A DNA stretch of 64,000 nucleotides from the NCBI RefSeq assembly GCF_019550915.1, contig NZ_JAHWCI010000005.1:124001-188000 (forward strand), given 5' to 3'. A program made the position numbers and the translations under genes. The notes beneath the pieces are model-generated. The model saw only the letters and a program-made list of their open reading frames with translations. It made no database searches and was not told where the DNA came from. Position 1 is the first letter of the stretch, and every line of letters begins with the position of its first letter. Shown piece by piece: positions 23,897-31,244 of the stretch. The DNA is from Mumia sp. zg.B17 (GTDB lineage: Bacteria; Actinomycetota; Actinomycetes; Propionibacteriales; Nocardioidaceae).

Positions 23897-24586
23897 ATGC
23901 GCAGGTCCGTGATGAGCCAGTCCGCGAGGGTGGCCGGCACCGTGGTGCGCTCCGGCGCGGAGCTGCTGGTCACCGGTGGCGTGGTCGTGCTGCTCTTCGC
24001 CGTCTACCTCGTGGTCTGGAGCGATGTGCAGACCGCGGCCGCACAGGTCGACCTGCGAGACGACTTCGAGAGCCAAGTCGAGGCCGCCGCCTCCACACCG
24101 AGCTCGAACGTGCCCGCCGAGCCGGCCAAGGTCGCTCCCCCACGAGGGTCGGGTATCGCCGTCATGAGGATCCCCCGGCTCGGCGACGACTGGTCGTGGG
24201 TCGTGGTGGAAGGCGTGTCGGACGAGCAGCTCGCGCGTGGTCCCGGACACTTCCCCGAGACGGCGCAGCCGGGTCAGGTCGGCAACTTCGGCGTTGCCGG
24301 TCACCGCGCCACCCACGGTGAGCCGTTCGCGCACATCGACCGCGTCCGCAAGGGCGACACCGTGGTCGTCGAGGCGGTCGGAGACACCTACACCTACGTC
24401 GTCGACCGCACCGAGATCGTCGCACCGACCGCGGTCGACATCCTGCTCCCCGTCCCGGGCAAGCCCGCGGCCAGAGCCCGAAAGGCCCGGCTGACCATCG
24501 TGACCTGCCATCCCCGATGGGGCTCCAGCGAGCGCCTCATCGTGCACGGACACCTCGTCGAGACCCGCTCCGGATCGGAGGCCTGA
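23897..24586 (+). CDS. class E-like sortase
   Basis: This 229-aa transpeptidase has an N-terminal membrane helix (about 20-42), a spacer, and the catalytic set H136 (AGHRATHG), C204 (VTCHP) and R213 (SSERLI), the order seen in actinobacterial SrtE. It should attach the two LPXTG proteins at 12.6-14.5 kb to the cell wall. The ATG at 23897 follows GAGAGG. An in-frame TTG at 23894 is an alternative. Confidence 0.88.
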   Translation: MRRSVMSQSARVAGTVVRSGAELLVTGGVVVLLFAVYLVVWSDVQTAAAQVDLRDDFESQVEAAASTPSSNVPAEPAKVAPPRGSGIAVMRIPRLGDDWSWVVVEGVSDEQLARGPGHFPETAQPGQVGNFGVAGHRATHGEPFAHIDRVRKGDTVVVEAVGDTYTYVVDRTEIVAPTAVDILLPVPGKPAARARKARLTIVTCHPRWGSSERLIVHGHLVETRSGSEA

Positions 24587-24587
24587 C

Positions 24588-24794
24588 GTGTACGCAGCCC
24601 TGTGGCGGATCCTTCCCGGGCCCACGGCCGTGAAGGCGCTGATCGCCGTGGCCCTGTTCGTGGGGGTCGTCCTCATCTTGTTCCTCGTGGTGTTCCCTGA
24701 GGTGGAACCGCTGCTGCCGTTCGACCAGATCACCCTCGAGCCCGAGCAGACGGCGGGCACGGTCGGCGGCGAGTCCGGGGTGGGGGAACCGTAA
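24588..24794 (+). CDS. small single-span membrane protein next to sortase
   Basis: This 68-aa protein has one strong membrane helix (about 13-42) and an acidic tail (LEPEQTAGTVGGESGVGEP). The GTG start is one base after the sortase stop, so they are co-translated. Such small proteins often sit beside actinobacterial sortases; the function is unknown. Confidence 0.7.
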   Translation: MYAALWRILPGPTAVKALIAVALFVGVVLILFLVVFPEVEPLLPFDQITLEPEQTAGTVGGESGVGEP

Positions 24795-24866
24795 CCTCCG
24801 AACTGGAACACTGTCTCGCGATTCCAGGAACCGTCTCAGTGCCCGGCACAGCACGCCCGGCACAGC

Positions 24867-24908
24867 ACGTCTCCGCCGCCCGGCCGGAGGCGCGGGCGGC
24901 GGAGACGT
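24867..24908. terminator. strong convergent stem-loop
   Basis: A perfect 16-bp stem (24867-24882 with 24893-24908) lies between the sortase operon and the minus-strand central operon. A second CCGTGCA...TGCACGG hairpin follows at about 24920-24958. The 178-bp gap has no gene; it also holds a short CCCGGCACAGCACG direct repeat. Confidence 0.7.
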
Positions 24909-24972
24909 GGACGGTGCAGACCGTGCAGAGCCGGGCCGGGGGAACACGGCCCTGCACGGAGACGGGGGGTGG

Positions 24973-25719
24973 TCAGTGGTCGCGCAGCAACGACCCGAAG
25001 CCGTGGAGCTTGTCCTCGATGCCGTTCTCGCGCAGCGCCATCCACCAGGTGGCGGCGTTGATCGCGATGACCGGCTTGCCCAGCCAACGCTCGGCCTCGT
25101 CGGCCAGCTCGGTCATGCAGAGGTTCGTTCCGCACTGGACGATCGCGTCGACGTCGGGTCCGTCCACCTCGATGATCGCCTCACGCAGCGTCTGCTCGCT
25201 GACGTGCGCGATCGCGACGGCGCTCTCGCAGCTGAGGCCCTTGATCTTGTCGACCTCGAAGCCGAGTTCGGTGAAGAACTTCCGGACGTTCTCGTCACCG
25301 ATCGGGGTGTACGGCGTGACGATGCCGATCTTCCTGGCACCGTAGAGCTGGAGCGCGCGCTCGCAGGCCTCGGCGCCGGTGGCGACGCCGAGCCCGCCCG
25401 AGAGGTCCTGGATCTGCTGGACGAACTGGCGGTTGCCCTCGACGCCGTCCCAGAAGGTCTCGGCGCTCATGCCCATGACCATGTAGTCGGGCTCCATCGT
25501 CACGACGCCCTCGACGCAGTCGGCCATCGCGGCACGGATCTGGACGAGCAGGTTCTGCATGCCCTCGTCGTCGGCGATACGGCCGTCTCGGATGAGGATC
25601 CGTCCGTAGTGCGACGTGACACCGGGGACGCGCATCATGTCGAACTCGGGCTGGACGATCGTGTTGGTGCTCGGGGCGATCACACCGAACTTGCGGCGGT
25701 AGCCGAGGCGGTCGGTCAT
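24973..25719 (-). CDS. Asp/Glu racemase-superfamily enzyme (maleate isomerase / arylmalonate decarboxylase-like)
   Basis: This 248-aa protein has the superfamily start KFGVIAPSTNTIVQPEFD and the C-terminal cysteine motif QCGTNLCMTEL (C196, C201). Maleate cis-trans isomerases use two catalytic Cys. Here the first position reads VMGMSAE (Gly at about 83), the arrangement of arylmalonate decarboxylase, unless C201 compensates. It may therefore isomerise a maleate derivative or decarboxylate a malonate-type acid. Its ATG overlaps the preceding membrane-protein stop (ATGA), and it ends the operon that begins with RCCR-like 2, placing it after the ring-opening steps. Confidence 0.75.
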   Translation of the reverse strand: MTDRLGYRRKFGVIAPSTNTIVQPEFDMMRVPGVTSHYGRILIRDGRIADDEGMQNLLVQIRAAMADCVEGVVTMEPDYMVMGMSAETFWDGVEGNRQFVQQIQDLSGGLGVATGAEACERALQLYGARKIGIVTPYTPIGDENVRKFFTELGFEVDKIKGLSCESAVAIAHVSEQTLREAIIEVDGPDVDAIVQCGTNLCMTELADEAERWLGKPVIAINAATWWMALRENGIEDKLHGFGSLLRDH

Positions 25720-26393
25720 GAGAGGGAGGCTCCTTCGGGGACGGAGGGACGCTCGGCGTGCGGGAGCCGCCTGCTCAGGCGGAGCGCGCCGATGAGGAAG
25801 CAGAGCTGGACGCCGGAGTTCGTGAGCTGCTCGATCCACTGCAAGGCCTCGGTCTGGTTCGGCCGAGCGGCGAGCGGAGGGAGCACGAGGGTTCCGACGA
25901 GGTAGAAGATGAACAGCCAGCGTCCGAGCTGGTCGTCGTGGCGACGGGCGAGCGCCGAGGCCATGGCTCCGACCGCGACCGCGGAGAGGGCGGCGATGGC
26001 GAGCATCGGGGTGAGGTTGCGCGCGGCGCCGGAGATGCATGCACCGACGAAGGGCACGAGGGCGAACGGCGCCCAGGACACGACCTTGCCGACGTACACG
26101 CTGGCCAGTGCCCAGGCGATCGCGGAGAACCCGATCGCCAGGCAGGGGAAGAGCATCTGCTCGAGGAAGGGGATCTCCACGCAGGGGCCTGCGACGAGCA
26201 GCTTCCAGACCGCCTTGCCGAGGCCGCCCGCAGTGACGACGAGACCACCCAGAAGTGCGCCCACCCGTACGGCGGGAATCGCCTTGCCGAGCGCGTTCGC
26301 CAGGACGACCAGGCCCGCGCCGGCGAGCAGCACCGGCACGAAGTCCTCGATCGCCAGCGCCAGGCCGTACTCGGTGCACGGATCGATCGCCAT
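25716..26393 (-). CDS. polytopic membrane protein of the central operon
   Basis: This 225-aa protein has six to seven hydrophobic helices and little else. It has cysteines near the extracytoplasmic starts of helices (PCTEYG, AGPCVEIPFLEQMLFPCLAIG) that could form disulfides. The ATG at 26393 overlaps the SDR stop by one base (TGATG). It has no transporter signature I recognise. Between the SDR and the racemase-fold enzyme genes, it may be a small exporter, a redox membrane protein or a substrate facilitator. Confidence 0.65.
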   Translation of the reverse strand: MAIDPCTEYGLALAIEDFVPVLLAGAGLVVLANALGKAIPAVRVGALLGGLVVTAGGLGKAVWKLLVAGPCVEIPFLEQMLFPCLAIGFSAIAWALASVYVGKVVSWAPFALVPFVGACISGAARNLTPMLAIAALSAVAVGAMASALARRHDDQLGRWLFIFYLVGTLVLPPLAARPNQTEALQWIEQLTNSGVQLCFLIGALRLSRRLPHAERPSVPEGASLS

Positions 26394-27229
26394 CAGGCCA
26401 CCGCTCCCGTGCTCGTGGCCGGGGACTCGTCGGTCGCGAAGATGTCCCGTGAGCGGAAGCCGGCGGTGAGGAACCGGCCCATCGCCTTCGACCGGGTCAG
26501 CCAGGCGACCCTTGTCCCGTTCTTGCTCGCGGCGAGCACGTGGTCGGCCAGCCACGGGGTGACGGTCTCGACCCGGTCACCGAGGATGTTGAAGATCTTG
26601 CGCGCCTTCTCGAACGCCTCGGGCTGGCCGTCGTAGTCGTCGACGAGCAGATCGGTCGCGACGATGCCGGGCGACAGGTAGCCGACTCGGACGTCGGTGC
26701 CCTTCGCCTCCTTGACCATCGCGGCGGTGAGGTAGGTGACCGCGCGCTTGCTCGCCCCGTAGACCGCCATGCCGGGTTGGAGCTGGCCGTCGGAGCCGAA
26801 GCCCTCCATGTTCCAGATCCATCCGCCGCCGGCCTGGGCCGACAATCCGGCGAGCGCGACGGCGCTGCCGTTGATGGCACCGACGAGATTGGTACGGATC
26901 ACGCTCTCGACCGAAGCCGCGGGGATCTCCGGCAACGGACGGCGGGGCGCGGAGACGCCGGCGTTGTTGATCCACACGTCCACCCGGCCGAACGTCTCGG
27001 TCGTGTGGTCCCACAGCTTCTGCAGGGACTCCCGGTCGGTGACGTCGGCGGCGATCCCGCTCACGCGGTCACCACCGACGGCGCCGAGCTCGGCGACGGC
27101 GGTGTCGACCGCTGCCGACGACCGGCCGCAGACGACCACACGGCAGCCCCGCTCGAGGAGCTGGCCGGCGAGCCCGAGGCCGATGCCTCGAGTGCCGCCG
27201 GTCACGACGACCACCCGGGAGGCGCTCAC
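26393..27229 (-). CDS. short-chain dehydrogenase resembling chlorophyll b reductase (NYC1/NOL)
   Basis: This 278-aa NAD(P)-dependent SDR has GGTRGIG (11-17), INNAG and YGASK (Y157, K161). Several unusual blocks follow plant NYC1/NOL rather than generic SDRs: VDVWINNAG, GGWIWNMEGFGSDGQLQPGMAVYGASK, YLSPGIVATDLL, then KIFNILGDRVETVTPWL and a C-terminal WLTRSKAMGRFLTAGFRSRDIF matching the plant tail. NYC1/NOL reduce the C7 formyl group of chlorophyll b. The match is by eye from memory. The GTG overlaps the preceding stop. Its place in one operon with PAO- and RCCR-like genes makes a tetrapyrrole side-chain carbonyl a reasonable substrate. Confidence 0.75.
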   Translation of the reverse strand: MSASRVVVVTGGTRGIGLGLAGQLLERGCRVVVCGRSSAAVDTAVAELGAVGGDRVSGIAADVTDRESLQKLWDHTTETFGRVDVWINNAGVSAPRRPLPEIPAASVESVIRTNLVGAINGSAVALAGLSAQAGGGWIWNMEGFGSDGQLQPGMAVYGASKRAVTYLTAAMVKEAKGTDVRVGYLSPGIVATDLLVDDYDGQPEAFEKARKIFNILGDRVETVTPWLADHVLAASKNGTRVAWLTRSKAMGRFLTAGFRSRDIFATDESPATSTGAVA

Positions 27230-28209
27230 GTCGCAGGCTCCCAGGTCAGCAGTCCGTGGACGAAGTGCGTCGTCCGCTCACCGCTGAGCAGCTGCCACAC
27301 GATCGAGAGCTCTCGCGTCTGCGGGTCGAGGAGGAACTCACGACCGCGGATCTTCTCGACCCCGCGCGCGTCAGCCCCCATGAGGTGCTGCGTGGTGAAG
27401 AGCGCCCGGCCGTACGAGACCGCGTTGCCGAAGACGTCCGGCCCGTCGTACTGCACCCGCGCACCGTCGCGGTAGCGCTCCAGGGTGTAGGAGCGGTCGA
27501 GCGCGCCCTCCCACGTGACCCGCTGGCGGGCGCGCAGGAGAGAGAGCGGCTCGTGGTCGATGCGTACGTCGGTCTGGCCGACGGTCGTCTGCGTCGCGGC
27601 GTCCTCGACCGAGAGGCTGCCTGTCCAGGCGCCCGCCTCCTTGGTGGGGAGGACCTGAGGGATGGACCCGCGACGGGTCTCGGCGGCGATCCATTCGTCG
27701 ACGAACGTCTGGGTCTCAGGGTTCGTCTCGTGGTCCAGCGTGCGCTTGTAGACGCCGTTGAAGACCGCACAGACGGCCCATCCGTCGTGGAGGACCGACG
27801 AGTAGACCTGAGTCACGCCGTCGGGCAGCACCTGGTTCCAGGTCCGCAGGTCCGCCTGCCAGCCGGGCGAGTAGTAGTTCGCCTCGACGAAGAAGCCGTA
27901 CGGCTGACCCGTCCCGTAGAAGTCGGGACCGCAGTAGACGCGGTTCTGGTCGGAGTCGACGATGCCGAAGTCGAAGTCCGCGCCGAGCTCGAAGCGGTTG
28001 CGCAGCGCGCCGCTGCCCTCGAGGTTCGTGCGCATCCAGTAGCGGGAGACGCCGTCCTCGACGACGCTCGCGCGGACCACGTGCTCGTAGCCGACGTGGT
28101 TGCCCTGGGCGTCGAACAGCGACGGCCGGCCGTGCCACTCCCCCTCGATGCGCTGCTGCCACTCGCTGGTGGTGTCGGCTCCTACCTCGGGATCGGCGGT
28201 CGCCGTCAC
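27226..28209 (-). CDS. two-domain beta-barrel (lipocalin/CpcS-like?) protein
   Basis: This 327-aa soluble protein is rich in beta strands. Its two halves each begin with an EW.G or AWTG strand (about 20 and 200) and share FYGTGQPYGF and FGNAVSYGRALF-like turns, suggesting two calycin barrels. It has many Trp and Tyr residues (YWMRTN, ANYYSPGW, RTWNQV). I do not recognise the family with certainty. Bilin-lyase proteins (CpcS/CpcT) and lipocalins are the nearest fold-level thoughts, fitting a bilin carrier or isomerase. It overlaps both neighbours by 4 bp between RCCR-like 3 and the NYC1-like SDR. Confidence 0.6.
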   Translation of the reverse strand: MTATADPEVGADTTSEWQQRIEGEWHGRPSLFDAQGNHVGYEHVVRASVVEDGVSRYWMRTNLEGSGALRNRFELGADFDFGIVDSDQNRVYCGPDFYGTGQPYGFFVEANYYSPGWQADLRTWNQVLPDGVTQVYSSVLHDGWAVCAVFNGVYKRTLDHETNPETQTFVDEWIAAETRRGSIPQVLPTKEAGAWTGSLSVEDAATQTTVGQTDVRIDHEPLSLLRARQRVTWEGALDRSYTLERYRDGARVQYDGPDVFGNAVSYGRALFTTQHLMGADARGVEKIRGREFLLDPQTRELSIVWQLLSGERTTHFVHGLLTWEPAT

Positions 28210-28985
28210 GCGCGCACCTCGTTGTCGAGCAGGTGCGTCCGCACGTCCTCGGCCGACTCCTCGCCGATGAGGCGCGAGATCTGCGCCCAGACCTTGTCGA
28301 CCTCGGGGCTGAAGACCAGGGCCCGGCTGCGGGCGTCACGGGCCACCAGGTCGGTGTCCTCGACGTCGGCCAGCACCTCGGACGGCACCTCGGCGTCGAG
28401 CAGCCCGAACCAGTGCTCGAGGTAGGTGGTGACCGCACTCTCGATCGCCACGAAGGCGTCCGCATCCGCACGGTTGACCAGCATCCACGGCGACATCATC
28501 GCGTTCTGCCGGGGGCCGATCGCCGCCTTGCTCAGGCCCGACCAGGTCGACACCTCCTCGTACGTCTCCGTCAGCGGCTCGTAGGCCCAGTCGAGGTACG
28601 GGAGGTGGGTGCCCAGGTCGGCCCGAGGGATGAGGTCCAGGTGGAACGCGTACGTGCCCTGACCCTGCACGGAGTCGAGCGTGAAGTGCGGGATCGGCGA
28701 ACCGCCGCGGGTGAACGCGAACACCATGTGGCTGTCGAGACCGATCATCTCGACGGCGAGGCCGACGTAGACGAGCTTGGCGACCGGCTCGGCCTCGTCC
28801 TCGGAGACGAAGACCCGCACCTGTCCCACCGGCTCGGGCGTCATCGGCGAGGTGAGCGTCCGCAGGGCCGACCCGTCGTCGGCGGTGACCTCGACCAGGC
28901 GGCGCTCGGTGACGATGCGCTCCCAGGTACGGCGGCACAGGCCTTCGGGCAGGCTGACCGGGGCCTCGGACTCGGTGGTGCTCAT
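28206..28985 (-). CDS. RCCR-like protein 3 (divergent copy)
   Basis: This 259-aa protein is a diverged relative of the other two RCCR-like proteins. It keeps the PIPHFTLDSVQ strand (97-107), the following FHLDLIPRADLGTHLPYLDWAYEP segment (114-137) that matches the DLPxRKDL..DYLK..Y block of plant RCCR, and the YLEHWFGLL helix. The aligned plant substrate Glu appears as Asp (D104). The N-terminal 80 residues differ from copies 1 and 2. The ATG overlaps the Rieske stop by 4 bp, so it is made together with the oxygenase, as plant PAO and RCCR act together. Confidence 0.6.
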   Translation of the reverse strand: MSTTESEAPVSLPEGLCRRTWERIVTERRLVEVTADDGSALRTLTSPMTPEPVGQVRVFVSEDEAEPVAKLVYVGLAVEMIGLDSHMVFAFTRGGSPIPHFTLDSVQGQGTYAFHLDLIPRADLGTHLPYLDWAYEPLTETYEEVSTWSGLSKAAIGPRQNAMMSPWMLVNRADADAFVAIESAVTTYLEHWFGLLDAEVPSEVLADVEDTDLVARDARSRALVFSPEVDKVWAQISRLIGEESAEDVRTHLLDNEVRA

Positions 28986-30220
28986 GCGGGGACCTCTTCT
29001 CCACGGGTCTGATCGGTCGACTCGGTCGTGCCGTTGGTGTCGGTGCGGGGGACGTCGCCGCGCGCCTCGCGCTCGACGCGCTTGCCGAGCAGCTCCTTGC
29101 TGCGGACCTCCTTGAAGTTCCACGCCGACGCCAGCTCGGGGACCTCCTTGCGGATGGGCGACGGGATCACGCGCGCCTCCACCCGGGCCGGCCCCTCGCC
29201 GACGATCGTGTTGCCCTCGACCGACCAGCCCCTGTCGATGAGCTCCTGGCGCCGACGGCGGTAGAGCACGGCGTTGTAGTCGCTCTTGACGTGCAGCTCG
29301 GCCGACAGGTCGAACGGGAGCAGCTCGGGTCGGACCGCGTTGACGACGGCCTCGTCCTCGTACAGGACCTTGAACACCCGGCGTCGGGCGTCACGGTCGG
29401 CCCACTTGCCCTTGAAGAACGTGCGCAGGGCGATGAACTTGACGAGCGTGGTCTCCTCGTCGATCGGGATGTTCACGTCGAAGATCTTGAGCGCACCCAT
29501 GGGCGTGTCGATCTCGAGGAGGATCATGTTGGGCAGCCACCACGTGGTCGACACCGGGACCGGCGGGCGGTTCTTGAGGTCCTGCTTGTTGGGGTTGATC
29601 ATCCCCCAGATGCCCTTGGAGCGCGGCGGGTTGAGCTTCACCGACACCTTGCAGTGCCACTCGGACTCCTCGACCTCGAAGTCGGGGACCTCCGGCTTCT
29701 CGCGGTTGCCGAAGACACCGCCGTGCACGAACGGCGTGTGCGCGACGTCGACGCCGTTCTCGAGGATGCGCTCGTAGTTGGACTTCCAGAGGAAGCTGCC
29801 GGTCACCGCACGATAGGTCTCGGTGTCGTCGATGGCGGACCAGTCGGGCAGCGGCGGACGCTCGGCCTCGGGCAGGTCACCCATGTAGATCCAGATGAAG
29901 CGGTGCTTCTCCTGAACGGGGTAGGAGTCGATGCGCGCCTTGCGAGGGATGCCCTTGTCGGGGTGCGCGGGGATCTTGCGCACCGAGCCGTCGGGCTCGT
30001 ACTCCCAGCCGTGGTACGGGCAGACGAGGCAGTCGTCCTTGATCTCGCCACCGGACAGCGCGGCACCGCGGTGCACGCAGAGGTCCGACATCGCGACCAC
30101 GCTGTTGTCGCTGGACTTGCGATAGATGACGAGCTGCTGCCCGAGGAGCTTCACCTTCTTGGGCTGCCCCGCCGGGAGGTCCTCACTGAAATCGACGGCG
30201 TACCAGAAATTCTTGAACAT
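28982..30220 (-). CDS. Rieske non-haem iron oxygenase (pheophorbide a oxygenase / VanA type)
   Basis: This 412-aa oxygenase alpha subunit has the Rieske [2Fe-2S] motif C48-x-H50...C67-x2-H70 (CVHRGAALSGGEIKDDCLVCPYHGW). The mononuclear-iron motif is ENGVDVAHTPFVH (D158, H161, H166). Length and architecture fit the single-component alpha group of PAO, chlorophyllide a oxygenase, VanA and related demethylases. It lacks the plant C-terminal CxxC and membrane helices. The ATG at 30220 has an AGGAGG site. No dedicated reductase or ferredoxin gene is adjacent. With NYC1-like and RCCR-like partners, ring-opening oxygenation of a chlorin is my leading hypothesis. An aromatic or steroid substrate is the alternative. 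Confidence 0.85.
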   Translation of the reverse strand: MFKNFWYAVDFSEDLPAGQPKKVKLLGQQLVIYRKSSDNSVVAMSDLCVHRGAALSGGEIKDDCLVCPYHGWEYEPDGSVRKIPAHPDKGIPRKARIDSYPVQEKHRFIWIYMGDLPEAERPPLPDWSAIDDTETYRAVTGSFLWKSNYERILENGVDVAHTPFVHGGVFGNREKPEVPDFEVEESEWHCKVSVKLNPPRSKGIWGMINPNKQDLKNRPPVPVSTTWWLPNMILLEIDTPMGALKIFDVNIPIDEETTLVKFIALRTFFKGKWADRDARRRVFKVLYEDEAVVNAVRPELLPFDLSAELHVKSDYNAVLYRRRRQELIDRGWSVEGNTIVGEGPARVEARVIPSPIRKEVPELASAWNFKEVRSKELLGKRVEREARGDVPRTDTNGTTESTDQTRGEEVPA

Positions 30221-30233
30221 CGCGGGTCTCCTC

Positions 30234-31244
30234 CTAGCGTCGCCGGATCTCGGCGATCTCCGGGCAGGGCTGCTCCGCCAGCAGCTCCAGGGCGTTCTTC
30301 GCCTCGGCATCCCCGCGCAGGCTGGCGCGGAGGAACGAGGTGACGGTGGTGGCGAGCGCGTCGCGTCGTGCGGCGTCGTCGCCGGTCGGCGGGTCCTCGA
30401 GGAACCCGCGTGCGGTGGTCGGATCGTGGGGATGGGCGGCGAGCATGTGCGATGCGCCCGCGAGGTGGACGAGCCACGCCTCGGTCGTCGACGGGAGCGC
30501 CCGCTCCCAGGTGGCGGTCACCGGGTCGTGCGTAGGCGCGCCGGGCTCCTCGCCGTACCGGACGGCGCTGGCGGCGACGACACCGTCCGCCGTGCCGGCC
30601 AGCAGCATCACGGGGGCCTCGACCGGTGCCGGCAGCAGGGTGCGCGGCGGGTGGCCGAGCATCTGCGACGCCATCGTGTGCGCGCCGTAGGTGACGACGG
30701 CGCGCACCTCGGGGAACCACCGAGGGCTCGCCGACTGGAGCGCGACGGTGCCACCGGCCGAGTGGCCGAACAGGGCGACGGTGTCGACGTCCAGGAGGCC
30801 CGCGAGCGGTCCTGCCTCCCCGAGCGCGGCGACGGCGTCGAGCACCGGACGCAGCGCCGGGGTCGTCGGACCGCTCCCGTAGGTCTGCGGGCCGACGGTG
30901 GCGAGATCGACGCCGGGGGTGAGCCCGACGTCTGCGGGACCGTCCTTGCCGGGGAAGAGCTCCGCGACCCAGTCATAGGTGACCGCGACGAAGCCGGCCT
31001 CGACGAGCCGCACCGCCAACCACGAGTACGCGTCGGCGGCGACGTTGACGCCGGAGAGGATGACGGCCAGCGGGTACGGAGCACCTGCTGGGTCCGCCGG
31101 GAGGCGGCCGCTCATCCGCTCGGCCGTGGTCGTCGCCGGCAGGGCCGGGTAGCGCACGGTGACGTGCGCGGTGTCGTACGGGGCAGGAGCCCCGGGGACA
31201 CCGACGGCGGTACGGACCGCGCGGACGAGGACGGCAGGGCTCAT
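30234..31244 (-). CDS. chlorophyllase/dienelactone-hydrolase-like alpha/beta hydrolase
   Basis: This 336-aa hydrolase has the nucleophile elbow FGHSAGG (S162) in an alpha/beta fold preceded by PYPLAVILSGVNVAADAYSWLAVRLVEAGFVAVTYD, as in chlorophyllase and PET-hydrolase-like enzymes. A late GASHMLAAHP gives the catalytic His. Plant chlorophyllases remove the phytol ester. This protein keeps the general layout, but I cannot show the exact subfamily. The ATG overlaps the RCCR-like 2 stop (ATGA), and the Rieske gene follows after 13 bp. De-esterification of the tetrapyrrole is the inferred role. Confidence 0.78.
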   Translation of the reverse strand: MSPAVLVRAVRTAVGVPGAPAPYDTAHVTVRYPALPATTTAERMSGRLPADPAGAPYPLAVILSGVNVAADAYSWLAVRLVEAGFVAVTYDWVAELFPGKDGPADVGLTPGVDLATVGPQTYGSGPTTPALRPVLDAVAALGEAGPLAGLLDVDTVALFGHSAGGTVALQSASPRWFPEVRAVVTYGAHTMASQMLGHPPRTLLPAPVEAPVMLLAGTADGVVAASAVRYGEEPGAPTHDPVTATWERALPSTTEAWLVHLAGASHMLAAHPHDPTTARGFLEDPPTGDDAARRDALATTVTSFLRASLRGDAEAKNALELLAEQPCPEIAEIRRR

